Of a stretch of 64,000 nt of DNA, positions 9,481 through 18,906 are shown in pieces. The position numbers and the translations under genes are program-made. Source of the DNA: Pseudomonas sp. GD04091 (GTDB lineage: Bacteria > Pseudomonadota > Gammaproteobacteria > Pseudomonadales > Pseudomonadaceae); the NCBI RefSeq assembly GCF_029836165.1, contig NZ_JAOEBG010000001.1, forward strand, positions 434,001-498,000, written 5' to 3'. Under the pieces are notes generated by a model. It worked only from the letters and a program-made list of their open reading frames with translations. It ran no database searches and was not told where the DNA came from. Each line of letters begins with the position of its first letter. The first letter of the stretch is position 1.

Positions 9481-11391
9481 CTAGATCTCGACCTGCGTCC
9501 CCAATTCGATCACGCGATTGAGCGGCAGGTTGAAGAACCGCAGGTTGCCGTTGGCGTTCTTCAGCAGGAATGCGAACAGATTCCCCCGCCAGCGCGACAT
9601 CCCTTCCAGGCGCGACGCGATCACCGTCTCCCGGCTCAGGAAATAGGTGGTGCGCATCGGACTGAAGTCCAGCCCGTCCAGATGGCACAGCTTCAACGCC
9701 GCCGGCACGTCCGGTTCGTCCATGAAGCCGAAGTGCAACAGCACCCGGAAGAACCCGTCGCCATAGGCCTCCACCTCGAACCGTTCGGCCTCGGGCACCC
9801 GCGGCCGGTCCTCGCTGACCACTGTCAGCAGCACTACCTGGCTATGCAGCACCTGGTTGTGCAGCATGTTGTGCAGCAGGGCGTGGGGGACGGCATCCGG
9901 ACGGGCCGTCAGGAACACGGCGGTACCCTCCACCCGGTGCGGCGGCTGTACGCGAATGCTGCTGATGAATACCGGCAACGGCAGCGCGCCCTCGTCGATG
10001 CGATCGACCAGGATCTGCTTGCCACGCTTCCAGGTGCTCATCAACACGAACAGCACGATCCCCGCCAGCACGGGGAAGGCACCGCCCTGGACGATCTTCG
10101 GCACGTTGGCGGCGAAGAACAGCCCGTCGACGAAGAGGAAGCCCACCAGCAACGGCACCGCCAGTACCGGTGGCCATTTCCACAGCAGCAACATGACCAC
10201 GGCCACCAGGATGGTGGTCATCAGCATGGTGCCGGTGACCGCCACGCCGTAAGCGGCGGCCAGGGCGCCGGAGGACTCGAAGCCGATCACCAGCAGCACC
10301 ACCCCGACCATCAGTGTCCAGTTCACCGCGCCAATGTAGATCTGCCCCTGCTCGTCGCTGGAGGTGTGCTGGATCTGCATGCGCGGCACATAGCCCAGCT
10401 GGATGGCCTGGCGGGTCAGGGAGAAGGCGCCGGAAATCACCGCCTGGGAGGCGATCACGGTGGCCATGGTGGCCAGCCCGACCAAGGGCAGCAGTGCCCA
10501 GCCCGGCGCCAGCAGGTAGAACGGGTTGCGCGCGGCTTCCGGATTCTGCAGCAGGATCGCGCCCTGACCGAAGTAGTTGAGCACCAGGGCCGGCAACACC
10601 AGCGCGAACCACGCCCGGGCGATGGGCTTGCGTCCGAAGTGCCCCATGTCGGCATACAGCGCTTCGGCGCCGGTCAGCGCCAGCACCACAGCCCCGAGAA
10701 TCGCGACGCCCATGCCCGGGTGCACGATGAAGAAATTCACCGCCCAGCCCGGATTGAAGGCCTTGAGCACTTCCGGGCTCTGCAGGATGCCATGCACCCC
10801 CAGCGCCCCCAGCACCACGAACCAGGTGACCATGATCGGGCCGAACAGCTTGCCGATCTTCTCGGTGCCATGCTTCTGCACCAGGAACAGTGCCACCAAC
10901 ACCACCAGCGACAACGGCACCACCCAGTGGTCGATGCCGTCGAAGGCCAGGCCCATGCCCTCCACCGCCGACAACACCGACACCGCCGGGGTGATCATGC
11001 TGTCGCCGTAGAACAGCGAGGCGCCGACCAAGCCACAGCCGACCATGAGCGTGCGCAACCGCGGATACTGCGCCGTGGCCCGCCGCGCCAGCGCGGTGAG
11101 CGCCATGGTGCCGCCCTCGCCCTGGTTGTCGGCGCGCAGGATGAACATCACGTACTTGAACGACACCACCCACAGCAGCGACCAGAGGATCAGCGACAAG
11201 ATGCCCAGCACGCCGTCGTGATGGACCTGTACGCCATAACCGCCGGTAAAGACCTCCTTGAGGGTGTACAGCGGGCTGGTGCCGATATCGCCATAGACCA
11301 CCCCAACAGCTGCCACGAGCAGGCCCAGCGACCGCGTCGCGCCCTGCTTCCCCGCGTGCCCGCCCTCGGCGTGACTGCTTGCCTGAACCAT
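9481..11391 (-). CDS. kup: KUP-type low-affinity potassium uptake protein
   Basis: Inner-membrane K+/H+ symporter, 636 residues. About twelve hydrophobic segments occupy residues 20-440, followed by a cytoplasmic C-terminal domain. The family signature [17 protein letters not shown] lies at the first transmembrane segment (about residues 25-41), and DNQGEGG follows the second. The start was placed at [11 protein letters not shown], which leaves a short polar N-terminus as in other Kup proteins. The frame continues 30 codons further upstream without family-like sequence. Confidence 0.95.
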   Translation of the reverse strand: MVQASSHAEGGHAGKQGATRSLGLLVAAVGVVYGDIGTSPLYTLKEVFTGGYGVQVHHDGVLGILSLILWSLLWVVSFKYVMFILRADNQGEGGTMALTALARRATAQYPRLRTLMVGCGLVGASLFYGDSMITPAVSVLSAVEGMGLAFDGIDHWVVPLSLVVLVALFLVQKHGTEKIGKLFGPIMVTWFVVLGALGVHGILQSPEVLKAFNPGWAVNFFIVHPGMGVAILGAVVLALTGAEALYADMGHFGRKPIARAWFALVLPALVLNYFGQGAILLQNPEAARNPFYLLAPGWALLPLVGLATMATVIASQAVISGAFSLTRQAIQLGYVPRMQIQHTSSDEQGQIYIGAVNWTLMVGVVLLVIGFESSGALAAAYGVAVTGTMLMTTILVAVVMLLLWKWPPVLAVPLLVGFLFVDGLFFAANVPKIVQGGAFPVLAGIVLFVLMSTWKRGKQILVDRIDEGALPLPVFISSIRVQPPHRVEGTAVFLTARPDAVPHALLHNMLHNQVLHSQVVLLTVVSEDRPRVPEAERFEVEAYGDGFFRVLLHFGFMDEPDVPAALKLCHLDGLDFSPMRTTYFLSRETVIASRLEGMSRWRGNLFAFLLKNANGNLRFFNLPLNRVIELGTQVEI

Positions 11392-11626
11392 CGACCACTC
11401 CCGCAGACGGCCTTGTAGACCGGTTGAATTCTCACCCGCGCGGGGACATCCCGAATGCCCCGGCACAACGGCGCGAAGCATAGCGCAGCGTTCGTCGTAT
11501 TTCTGCTGGTCAAGCGTCCTTGTGCTCGCTAGAATTGCGCACTTTTTGATCAGAGGCGCCGAAAGCGCCCCCCAGGATCGCCCCCGTTACCGGTCGGGCG
11601 ACCTGTATTCAATACCGAGGTTAGCC

Positions 11627-12958
11627 ATGTCCACCACTCCCGCCACCCCGAAGGTCGGCTTCGTTTCCCTGGGTTGCCCCAAGGCCCTGGTCGATTCCGA
11701 GCGCATCCTGACCCAGCTGCGCATGGAGGGCTACGAAGTCGTGCCCACCTACGAGGACGCCGACGTGGTGGTGGTCAACACCTGCGGCTTCATCGACAGC
11801 GCCAAGGCCGAGTCGCTGGAAGTGATCGGCGAAGCGATCAAGGAGAACGGCAAGGTCATCGTCACCGGCTGCATGGGTGTCGAGGAAGGCAGCATCCGCG
11901 ACGTGCACCCGAGCGTGCTGTCGGTCACCGGCCCGCAGCAGTACGAGCAAGTAGTCAACGCGGTGCACGAAGTGGTGCCGCCACGCCAGGACCACAACCC
12001 GCTGATCGACCTGGTGCCGCCGCAGGGCGTCAAGCTGACCCCGCGCCACTACGCCTACCTGAAGATTTCCGAAGGCTGCAACCACAGCTGCAGCTTCTGC
12101 ATCATCCCGTCGATGCGCGGCAAGCTGGTCAGCCGCCCGGTCGGCGAGGTGCTGAGCGAAGCCGAGCGCCTGGTCAAGGCCGGCGTCAAGGAGATCCTGG
12201 TGATTTCCCAGGACACCAGCGCCTACGGCGTCGACGTCAAGTACAAGACCGACTTCTGGAACGGCCGCCCGGTCAAGACCCGCATGCTCGAGCTGTGCGA
12301 GGCCCTGAGCAGCCTGGGCGCCTGGGTGCGCCTGCACTACGTGTACCCATACCCGAACGTCGACGACGTGATCCCGCTGATGGCCGCCGGCAAGATCCTG
12401 CCGTACCTGGACATCCCGTTCCAGCACGCCAGCCCCAAGGTGCTCAAGTCGATGAAGCGCCCGGCCTTCGAAGACCGTACCCTGGCGCGCATCAAGAACT
12501 GGCGCGAACAGTGCCCGGAGCTGGTGATCCGCTCGACCTTCATCGTCGGTTTCCCCGGCGAGACCGAGGAAGACTTCCAGTACCTGCTCGACTGGCTGAC
12601 CGAAGCACAACTCGACCGCGTCGGCTGCTTCCAGTACTCGCCGGTCGAGGGCGCCCCGGCCAATGACCTGGGCCTGGAAGAAGTACCGGACGACGTCAAG
12701 CAGGAGCGCTGGGACCGCTTCATGGCCCACCAGCAGGCCATCAGCGCCGCCCGCCTGCAGCAGCGTATCGGCAAGGAGATCGAAGTGCTGATCGACGAAG
12801 TCGAGGAGCAGGGTTCGGTGGGGCGCAGCTTCTTCGACGCACCGGAAATCGACGGCAGCGTGTTCATCGATGGCGACCACGGTTTCAAGCCGGGCGACAA
12901 GGTGCGTTGCCGCATCGTCGACGCCGACGAGTACGACATGTGGGCCGAGCCGGTCTGA
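11627..12958 (+). CDS. rimO: ribosomal protein uS12 methylthiotransferase RimO
   Basis: Radical-SAM enzyme that methylthiolates Asp89 of ribosomal protein S12; 443 residues. In order: an N-terminal UPF0004 domain with cluster cysteines ([22 protein letters not shown]), the radical-SAM core with the CxxxCxxC triad in [13 protein letters not shown] (about residue 150), and a C-terminal TRAM domain (about 375-443). The ATG at 11627 gives the normal N-terminus; 35 upstream in-frame codons look non-coding. Confidence 0.97.
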   Translation: MSTTPATPKVGFVSLGCPKALVDSERILTQLRMEGYEVVPTYEDADVVVVNTCGFIDSAKAESLEVIGEAIKENGKVIVTGCMGVEEGSIRDVHPSVLSVTGPQQYEQVVNAVHEVVPPRQDHNPLIDLVPPQGVKLTPRHYAYLKISEGCNHSCSFCIIPSMRGKLVSRPVGEVLSEAERLVKAGVKEILVISQDTSAYGVDVKYKTDFWNGRPVKTRMLELCEALSSLGAWVRLHYVYPYPNVDDVIPLMAAGKILPYLDIPFQHASPKVLKSMKRPAFEDRTLARIKNWREQCPELVIRSTFIVGFPGETEEDFQYLLDWLTEAQLDRVGCFQYSPVEGAPANDLGLEEVPDDVKQERWDRFMAHQQAISAARLQQRIGKEIEVLIDEVEEQGSVGRSFFDAPEIDGSVFIDGDHGFKPGDKVRCRIVDADEYDMWAEPV

Positions 12959-12970
12959 CCGCACACCCTT

Positions 12971-13017
12971 GATTGGGGCTGCGCTGCAGCCCATCGCGGG
13001 CAAGCCCGCCCGCACAA
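12971..13017. repeat. REP-like palindromic element
   Basis: Two small palindromes lie side by side: GGGGCTGCGCTGCAGCCC and CGCGGGCAAGCCCGC. This resembles the REP elements scattered through P. putida chromosomes. It sits just after rimO and may act as a transcript end or mRNA stabiliser. Confidence 0.65.
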
Positions 13018-13130
13018 CCCTGTACGATGGGCCGCCAAGCGGGCCATCGTACAGGCCTGATCACCTGGCGGCGCAGTGTTTTGCATCTATGGTTGTGCAA
13101 AGGCCATTCGACGCACAGGAGCCGATCAGG

Positions 13131-13613
13131 ATGAAGGCACCGCTGACGCTGCAGACTCCCCGCTATGCCGACTACCCGCAACTGGCCCGGATCTGGGAAG
13201 CCTCGGTGCGCGCCACCCATGACTTCCTGCCCGAACACTACATCCTGCTGCTGCGCGACCACGTGCTGCACAAGTACCTGGACGCGGTGATGCTGGTCTG
13301 CTGCAGGGACAGCAAGCAGCGCATCCTCGGCTTCGCCGGTGCGGCCAATGGTCGCGTCGACCTGCTGTTCGTCGATCCCGAGTTCCGTGGCCAGGGCGTC
13401 GGCCAACGTCTGCTGCAGCATGCCGTGGCCGAGCTGAATGCCGAACGCCTGGACGTCAACGAGCAGAACTCGCAGGCCCTGGGCTTCTACCTGCACGAGG
13501 GTTTCGAGGTGGTTGGCCGTTCGGACACAGACGGCCTGGGCCAACCCTATCCGTTGCTGCACATGAGGCTGGCGCATCCACCGTCCTGGTCTGCCCCGAA
13601 GTGGCGCAAATGA
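13131..13613 (+). CDS. GNAT-family N-acetyltransferase
   Basis: A 160-residue cytoplasmic protein with the GNAT fold. The acetyl-CoA pyrophosphate loop is RGQGVG, in VDPEFRGQGVGQRLL (about residues 84-98). The region NEQNSQALGFYLHEGF matches the motif-B helix. ATG 13131 has an AGGAG nine bases upstream and was preferred to more distal in-frame starts. The acceptor substrate cannot be inferred. Confidence 0.88.
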   Translation: MKAPLTLQTPRYADYPQLARIWEASVRATHDFLPEHYILLLRDHVLHKYLDAVMLVCCRDSKQRILGFAGAANGRVDLLFVDPEFRGQGVGQRLLQHAVAELNAERLDVNEQNSQALGFYLHEGFEVVGRSDTDGLGQPYPLLHMRLAHPPSWSAPKWRK

Positions 13614-13686
13614 CAGCGATTGGCCGGCGCAACCCTGCTGGGGCAGGTACAATGCAGCCTTTTCCCGCCGCGTGAATCAATTGTCC

Positions 13687-14397
13687 ATGTCCGAACCCAT
13701 TCGCCTGTCCAAACGCCTGATCGAACAGCTTGGCTGCTCCCGCCGAGAGGCTGAACTGTACATCGAGGGAGGCTGGGTCACGGTCGACGGCGTGGTGGTC
13801 GAGCAACCGCAGTTCAAGGTCCTCGCGCAACGTGTCGAACTGCTGCCTGGTGCCCGTGCCGAAGCCCTCGAGCCGGTCACCTTGCTGCTCAACCAGCTCG
13901 CCGGCCAGGACATGGCAAGCGCCCAGGCCAGCATGACCATGGCCAGCCTCAGCGAAGCCCACCGTGAAACAGTGCGCCCGCTGCACGGTCATTTCACCCG
14001 GCAGTCCTGCATCGCCCCGCTGTTGCCCGGCGCCAGCGGCCTGCAGCTGTTCACCCAGGACTGGCGGGTGACCCGCAAACTCGACGCCGACCTGCGCCGC
14101 ATGGAACAGGAATACATCGTCCAGGTCAGCGGCGAGACCAAACCAGGAGCGCTGGAGCGCCTGGCCCGCGGCGTGGAGCGCAAGGGCGTCGAGCTGCCAC
14201 GGGCCAAGGCCAGCTGGCAGAACGAACAGCACCTGCGCATGGTCCTGAAGAACCCGCAACCCGGGCAGATCGAACAACTGTGCGAAACCGCCGGCCTGAA
14301 GGTACTGGGCATGCGCCGTATCCGCCTGGGCGGGGTATCCATGGGCAAGCTGCCATTGGGGCAGTGGCGCTATCTGACCGCCACCGAACGCTTCTAG
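13687..14397 (+). CDS. RsuA/RluF-family pseudouridine-synthase homologue with degenerate active site
   Basis: A 236-residue protein. An N-terminal S4 RNA-binding domain (LSKRLIEQLGCSRREAELYIEGGWVTVDG split over residues 7-35) is followed by a pseudouridine-synthase-like domain with the C-terminal pattern LGMRRIRLGGVSMGKLP. The catalytic motif of the family, GRLDxxTxGL, aligns with APLLPGASGL (residues 110-119), so the catalytic Asp is replaced by Leu113. The conserved Tyr of the KxYxV motif is present (QEYIVQV). It may bind rRNA without making pseudouridine. ATG 13687 was preferred to the upstream GTG 13672. Confidence 0.75.
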   Translation: MSEPIRLSKRLIEQLGCSRREAELYIEGGWVTVDGVVVEQPQFKVLAQRVELLPGARAEALEPVTLLLNQLAGQDMASAQASMTMASLSEAHRETVRPLHGHFTRQSCIAPLLPGASGLQLFTQDWRVTRKLDADLRRMEQEYIVQVSGETKPGALERLARGVERKGVELPRAKASWQNEQHLRMVLKNPQPGQIEQLCETAGLKVLGMRRIRLGGVSMGKLPLGQWRYLTATERF

Positions 14398-14445
14398 CAT
14401 CACCGCCGCGCCCGACAGCGCGGCACTTGAACAGGATTCGCTGCA

Positions 14446-14907
14446 ATGAACCACAACGATGTACTGCGCAGCCTGCGCTACATGCTCAAGGTCAACGACC
14501 AGAAGATGGCTGAGATCATCGGGCTGTCCGGCCTGCAGGTGACCGCCGAGGCTGTCGCCGGCTACGTGAAGAAGGAAGAGGAACCTGGCTTCGTCCGCTG
14601 CCCCGAAAAGGTCATGGCGCATTTTCTCGATGGCCTGGTGATCCATCGTCGCGGACGCGACGACAGCCGCCCGGCGCAGCCGATCGAGGTGCCGGTGACC
14701 AACAACACCGTCCTCAAGAAGCTGCGCGTGGCCTTCGAACTGAAGGAGGACGACCTGCATGCGGTGCTCAAGGCGGTCAACTTCCCGGTCTCCAAGCCCG
14801 AGCTGAGCGCGCTGTTCCGCAAGGTCGGCCACGACAACTACCGCCCCTGCGGCGACCAGTTGCTGCGTAACTTCCTCAAGGGCCTCACCCTTCGCGTGCG
14901 CGGCTGA
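14446..14907 (+). CDS. DUF1456 (YehS-like) family protein
   Basis: A 153-residue protein made of two repeats of about 70 residues. Each begins with NND-like helical sequence: NHNDVLRSLRYMLKVND near the start and NNTVLKKLRVAFELKEDD at about 84-101. This matches the YehS/DUF1456 family, whose molecular role is not established. It follows the S4-domain gene by 48 bases and precedes trmO by 6, so the three probably form one transcript. Confidence 0.85.
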   Translation: MNHNDVLRSLRYMLKVNDQKMAEIIGLSGLQVTAEAVAGYVKKEEEPGFVRCPEKVMAHFLDGLVIHRRGRDDSRPAQPIEVPVTNNTVLKKLRVAFELKEDDLHAVLKAVNFPVSKPELSALFRKVGHDNYRPCGDQLLRNFLKGLTLRVRG

Positions 14908-14913
14908 GCCGTG

Positions 14914-15609
14914 ATGCAGCATACCGTCTCACCGGTCGGCATCGTCCACTCCTGCTTCAAGGAGAAGTTCGCCATCCCACGCCAGCCACAGCTGGCGCCG
15001 GCCGCCCGTGGCGTGCTGGAGCTGCTGCCGCCCTTTGACCAGGGCGATGCCGTCGAAGGCCTGGAACAGGTCAGCCATGTATGGCTGCTGTTCCTGTTCC
15101 ATCAGGCACTGGAAGACAAGCCACGCCTGAAGGTGCGGCCACCGCGCCTGGGCGGCAACAAGAGCATGGGGGTGTTCGCCACCCGGGCTACCCACCGCCC
15201 CAATGGCATCGGCCAGTCGGTGGTGCGCCTGGAAGGCGTCGAGCCGGGGCGTTTGCTGCTGTCAGGGATCGACCTGCTAGACGGTACGCCGGTGCTGGAT
15301 ATCAAGCCTTACGTGCCGTATGCCGACAGCATTGCCGGCGCGAGCAACCTGATGGCCAATGATGCACCAGAGGCGATTGCCGTCCAATGGAGCGAAAGCG
15401 CCCTGCCCCAAGCCCGCGACCATGCACTGCGCCTGGATCAGCCACTGGTGGAGCTGATCGAACAGTGTCTTGCGCAGGACCCGCGACCGGCCTACCAGGT
15501 ACCGCCTGCGGAGCGGGTCTACGGGGTGAAGTTCTGGGATGTGCAGGTCAGGTGGCACTATCCGCACCGGGATCGGATCCGGGTGCTGGAAGTGGTGCGC
15601 GAAAGCTGA
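14914..15609 (+). CDS. trmO: tRNA (t6A37) N6-methyltransferase TrmO
   Basis: A 231-residue SAM-dependent methyltransferase that converts t6A37 to m6t6A37 in tRNA-Thr(GGU). The beta-barrel domain contains the family block KEKFAIPRQP (about residues 16-25), the strand HVWLLFLFHQ, and PPRLGGNKSMGVFATRATHRP (split over 72-92). ATG 14914 was chosen over the GTG one codon before. It is the last gene before a REP half-site and a bidirectional terminator. Confidence 0.93.
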   Translation: MQHTVSPVGIVHSCFKEKFAIPRQPQLAPAARGVLELLPPFDQGDAVEGLEQVSHVWLLFLFHQALEDKPRLKVRPPRLGGNKSMGVFATRATHRPNGIGQSVVRLEGVEPGRLLLSGIDLLDGTPVLDIKPYVPYADSIAGASNLMANDAPEAIAVQWSESALPQARDHALRLDQPLVELIEQCLAQDPRPAYQVPPAERVYGVKFWDVQVRWHYPHRDRIRVLEVVRES

Positions 15610-15632
15610 AGCGCTTTCGTTTTCAGGCCCGG

Positions 15633-15675
15633 CCATTTCACGGGTAAACCCGCGAAGAGGCCGGCACTGGCAACC
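15633..15675. repeat. P. putida-type REP element (half palindrome)
   Basis: CGGGTAAACCCGCGAAGAGG, followed by CCGG (15641-15664), is the reverse-complement core of the REP sequence abundant in P. putida genomes. It lies in the convergent gap between trmO and fpr. Confidence 0.75.
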
Positions 15676-15693
15676 TCGATCTTGCAGGCATAA

Positions 15694-15722
15694 AAAAACG
15701 CAGACTCAGGTCTGCGTTTTTC
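15694..15722. terminator. bidirectional terminator between trmO and fpr
   Basis: AAAACGCAGAC TCAG GTCTGCGTTTT forms a perfect 11-bp stem with A and T tracts on either side, so it works in both directions. Confidence 0.92.
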
Positions 15723-15738
15723 ATCAGCGCGACTCGCC

Positions 15739-16518
15739 TTACTTCTCGACGAAAGCACGCTCGATCAGGTAGTCGCCCGGCTCGCGCATGCGCGGGGAGA
15801 TCTTCAGGCCGAAGCTGTCGAGCACTTCACTGGTCTCGTCGAGCATGCTCGGGCTGCCGCAGATCATTGCACGGTCATCCTGCGGGTTGATCGGTGGCAG
15901 GCCGATGTCACTGAACAGCTTGCCACTGCGCATCAGGTCGGTCAGACGGCCCTGGTTCTCGAACGGCTCGCGGGTCACGGTCGGGTAGTAGATCAGCTTG
16001 TCACGCACGGCGTCGCCGAAGAATTCGTTCTGCGGCAGGTGCTCGGTGATGAACTCGCGGTAGGCCACTTCGTTCACGTAACGCACGCCGTGGACCAGGA
16101 TCACCTTTTCGAAGCGCTCGTAGGTCTCGGGATCCTGGATCACGCTCATGAACGGTGCCAGCCCGGTACCGGTGCTCAGCAGGTACAGGTGCTTGCCCGG
16201 GTTCAGGTCATCCAGCACCAGGGTGCCGGTCGGTTTCTTGCTGATGATGATCTCGTCGCCTTCCTTCAGGTGCTGCAGCTGGGAGGTCAGTGGACCGTCC
16301 GGCACCTTGATGCTGAAGAACTCCAGGTGCTCTTCCCAGTTCGGCGAAGCGATGGAATAGGCGCGCATGAGCGGGCGGCCACTGTCCTGTTGCAGGCCGA
16401 TCATCACGAACTGACCGTTCTCGAAGCGCAGGCCCGGGTCGCGGGTGCACTTGAAGCTGAACAGGGTGTCGTTCCAGTGGTGCACACTGAGGACACGTTC
16501 GTGGTTCATGTTGCTCAT
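15739..16518 (-). CDS. fpr: ferredoxin-NADP+ reductase
   Basis: A 259-residue FAD enzyme that moves electrons between NADPH and ferredoxin/flavodoxin and serves in oxidative-stress defence and Fe-S maintenance. The FAD-binding RAYSIAS (about 49-55) and the NADP-binding GTGLAPFMS (about 117-125) are visible. The C-terminus FVEK is the bacterial class IA/IB type end. The start ATG 16518 has AGGAG at good spacing. The divergent LysR gene is in the position of finR, which controls fpr in P. putida. Confidence 0.95.
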   Translation of the reverse strand: MSNMNHERVLSVHHWNDTLFSFKCTRDPGLRFENGQFVMIGLQQDSGRPLMRAYSIASPNWEEHLEFFSIKVPDGPLTSQLQHLKEGDEIIISKKPTGTLVLDDLNPGKHLYLLSTGTGLAPFMSVIQDPETYERFEKVILVHGVRYVNEVAYREFITEHLPQNEFFGDAVRDKLIYYPTVTREPFENQGRLTDLMRSGKLFSDIGLPPINPQDDRAMICGSPSMLDETSEVLDSFGLKISPRMREPGDYLIERAFVEK

Positions 16519-16638
16519 CGATGGGGCTCCTGAAGGAAAACGCGGCGCGCGCAGGACGCGCAGTTGCGCGATAGTTTAGGGGCAGCGACAATATCTGTTA
16601 ACTGAATTATCAAGATATGTGTTATCGGTTATATAGAT

Positions 16639-17565
16639 ATGCGATTCACACTTCGTCAGCTCCAGGTCTTCGTCGCCGTCGCCCAGCACCAGAGTGTGTC
16701 CCGGGCCGCTGGCGTGCTGGCCTTGTCACAATCGGCCGCGAGCACATCGATCACCGAACTGGAGCGCCAGTCCAGCTGCCAGCTGTTCGACCGCGCCGGC
16801 AAACGCCTGAGCCTCAACGCCCTGGGTCATCAACTGCTGCCCCAGGCGGTCGCCCTGCTCGACCAGGCCAAGGAAATCGAGGACCTGCTCAATGGCAAGT
16901 CGGGCTTCGGCTCGCTCGCGGTGGGCGCCACCCTGACCATCGGCAACTACCTCGCCACACTGCTGATCGGCAGCTTCATGCAGGTACATCCGGAGAGCCA
17001 GGTCAAACTGCATGTGCAGAACACTGCGCATATCGTGCAACAGGTAGCCCACTACGAAATTGACCTGGGTCTAATCGAAGGTGACTGCAACCATCCCGAT
17101 CTGGAGGTGCAGCCCTGGGTGGAGGATGAGCTGGTGGTGTTCTGCGCACCGCAGCATCCGCTGGCCAAGGTCGGCCACGCGGATATCGAGCAGCTTTCCC
17201 ATGAGGCCTGGATTCTGCGCGAGCAAGGCTCTGGCACACGCCTGACCTTCGATCAGGCCATGCGCCACCACCGCGCCAACCTGAACATCCGCCTGGAGCT
17301 GGAACACACCGAGGCGATCAAGCGTGCCGTGGAATCGGGCCTGGGCATCGGCTGCATCTCACGCCTGGCGCTGCGCGACGCATTCCGCCGCGGCAGCCTG
17401 GTGGCGGTGGAAACCCCGGCCCTGGACTTGTCGCGGCAGTTCTACTTCATCTGGCACAAGCAGAAGTACCAGACGTCGGCCATGCGTGAATTTCTCGAGC
17501 TGTGCCGCAGCTTCACCGCCGGCGTGCACCGCAGTGACGAGATCGTTCTGCCGCCGATCGCCTAG
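16639..17565 (+). CDS. finR: LysR-type regulator, FinR-like
   Basis: A 308-residue LysR regulator with an N-terminal winged HTH (FTLRQLQVFVAVAQHQSVSRAA, split; residues 3-60) and a substrate-binding domain (about 90-295). It is divergent from fpr with a 120-bp shared gap that should hold its operator. In P. putida the LysR protein encoded opposite fpr is FinR, which induces fpr under superoxide and osmotic stress; the assignment rests on that synteny. Its stop codon overlaps the convergent dgkA stop in the palindrome CTAG. Confidence 0.85.
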   Translation: MRFTLRQLQVFVAVAQHQSVSRAAGVLALSQSAASTSITELERQSSCQLFDRAGKRLSLNALGHQLLPQAVALLDQAKEIEDLLNGKSGFGSLAVGATLTIGNYLATLLIGSFMQVHPESQVKLHVQNTAHIVQQVAHYEIDLGLIEGDCNHPDLEVQPWVEDELVVFCAPQHPLAKVGHADIEQLSHEAWILREQGSGTRLTFDQAMRHHRANLNIRLELEHTEAIKRAVESGLGIGCISRLALRDAFRRGSLVAVETPALDLSRQFYFIWHKQKYQTSAMREFLELCRSFTAGVHRSDEIVLPPIA

Positions 17566-17927
17566 CCGAGCAGGATCACGCCCCAGACCACCGCGACCAT
17601 GGTCATCGCCACCAGCTGCGCGGCGCTGCCCATGTCCTTGGCGTTCTTCGACAACGGATGGCGATCGAGAGAGATGCGGTCGATCGCCGCTTCCACCGCC
17701 GAGTTGAGCAACTCGACGATCAGCCCAAGCAGGCACACGGCGATCAGGATGGCCCGTTCGGCGCGGCTGACCGGCAACCAGAAGGCCGTCGGGATCAGCA
17801 ACACGTTGAGCAACACCAGTTGCCGAAAGGCCGCCTCGCCCTTGAAGGCGGCGCGCAGGCCGTCAAGCGAATAACCCGCGGCGTTGAAGATGCGTTTGAG
17901 GCCGGTCTGGCCCTTGAATGGCGACAT
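17562..17927 (-). CDS. dgkA: diacylglycerol kinase
   Basis: A 121-residue inner-membrane enzyme with three hydrophobic helices. It rephosphorylates diacylglycerol produced during periplasmic glucan/LPS head-group transfer. The signature ELLNSAVEAAIDRIS (about residues 68-82) contains the catalytic Glu and metal-binding residues. ATG 17927 (MSPFKGQTGLKRI) was chosen; a longer frame upstream lacks family similarity. Convergent with finR, with a 4-base stop overlap. Confidence 0.95.
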   Translation of the reverse strand: MSPFKGQTGLKRIFNAAGYSLDGLRAAFKGEAAFRQLVLLNVLLIPTAFWLPVSRAERAILIAVCLLGLIVELLNSAVEAAIDRISLDRHPLSKNAKDMGSAAQLVAMTMVAVVWGVILLG

Positions 17928-18000
17928 GGGTGTCACTTCACCGTTGAAAGGCCGGAAGGCTAATCCAGCGCGGGTCAAAAAAGCGTGAATGCTCGGGCAC

Positions 18001-18651
18001 TTAGCTGGCCGAAACCGATTCAAGTTGTTGCAACAGCAGCGCCGCCTGGGTCCGCGTGCGCACCCCCAGCTTGCGGAAGATCGCCGTCACGTGGGCCTTG
18101 ATGGTCGCTTCCGAAACATTGAGCTCGTAGGCGATCTGTTTGTTCAGCAGACCTTCGCAGACCATGGTCAGCACCCGGAACTGTTGCGGCGTCAGGCTGG
18201 CCAGCCCCTCGCTCGCGGCCTTGGCTTCCGCCGAGACATCGACCTTGTCGAACGCTTGCGGTGGCCACCAGACATCACCGTCGAGGACCTTCTGCACGGC
18301 GTCCTGGATGACCTCCAGATTACTCGACTTGGGAATGAAACCGCTGGCGCCGAACTCGCGGGACTTCACCACCACCGCCGCCTCTTCCTGTGCCGAGACC
18401 ATCACCACCGGAATCTGCGGGTACTGCCCACGCAGCAGCACCAGCCCCGAGAAGCCGTAGGCGCCGGGCATGTTCAGGTCCAGCAGGACCAGGTCCCAGT
18501 CCGCTTTCTCGCTCAGGCGGGTTTCCAGTTCGGCGATGCTCGCCACCTCCACCAGACGCACGTCCGGGCCCAGACCGAGGGTGACGGCCTGGCGCATCGC
18601 GCTGCGGAACAAGGGGTGGTCATCGGCAATCAGGATTTCGTATGTGGCCAT
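18001..18651 (-). CDS. erdR: NarL/FixJ-family response regulator (ErdR-like)
   Basis: A 216-residue two-component regulator. The receiver domain (residues 1-125) has the acidic pair ADDHP, the phosphoacceptor Asp in DLVLLDLNMPG, and a conserved Lys (PKSSN). The C-terminal LuxR-type HTH (about 145-210) contains NKQIAYELNVSEATIKAH. No histidine kinase is adjacent. Gene order with dgkA and the DTW gene matches the P. aeruginosa ErdR locus, where the orthologue controls ethanol and acetate metabolism; that role is inferred. Confidence 0.85.
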   Translation of the reverse strand: MATYEILIADDHPLFRSAMRQAVTLGLGPDVRLVEVASIAELETRLSEKADWDLVLLDLNMPGAYGFSGLVLLRGQYPQIPVVMVSAQEEAAVVVKSREFGASGFIPKSSNLEVIQDAVQKVLDGDVWWPPQAFDKVDVSAEAKAASEGLASLTPQQFRVLTMVCEGLLNKQIAYELNVSEATIKAHVTAIFRKLGVRTRTQAALLLQQLESVSAS

Positions 18652-18906
18652 CGATCTATGGATCCTGTTCTGTGCCAGGCGCAAGGGGGTATGGGAAACG
18701 CCTGGCGGGCAACTCATGGCGCGAACGGCAGGGCCGCCGGCCGGGATGGCACGGCGAAGTCCGGGATAACAGCAGCTTCGTCGTGCCCGAAGCGGCGCCA
18801 AGGATGCCGAGCGGGTCCCGGGTGGTCAAGCCAAACCCGGTCGCTCCGCCCACCCTGGCTGCCAGCCCCGACAGTATGAACCAATCCGTCGCGCCTGCCC
18901 CTTGGA

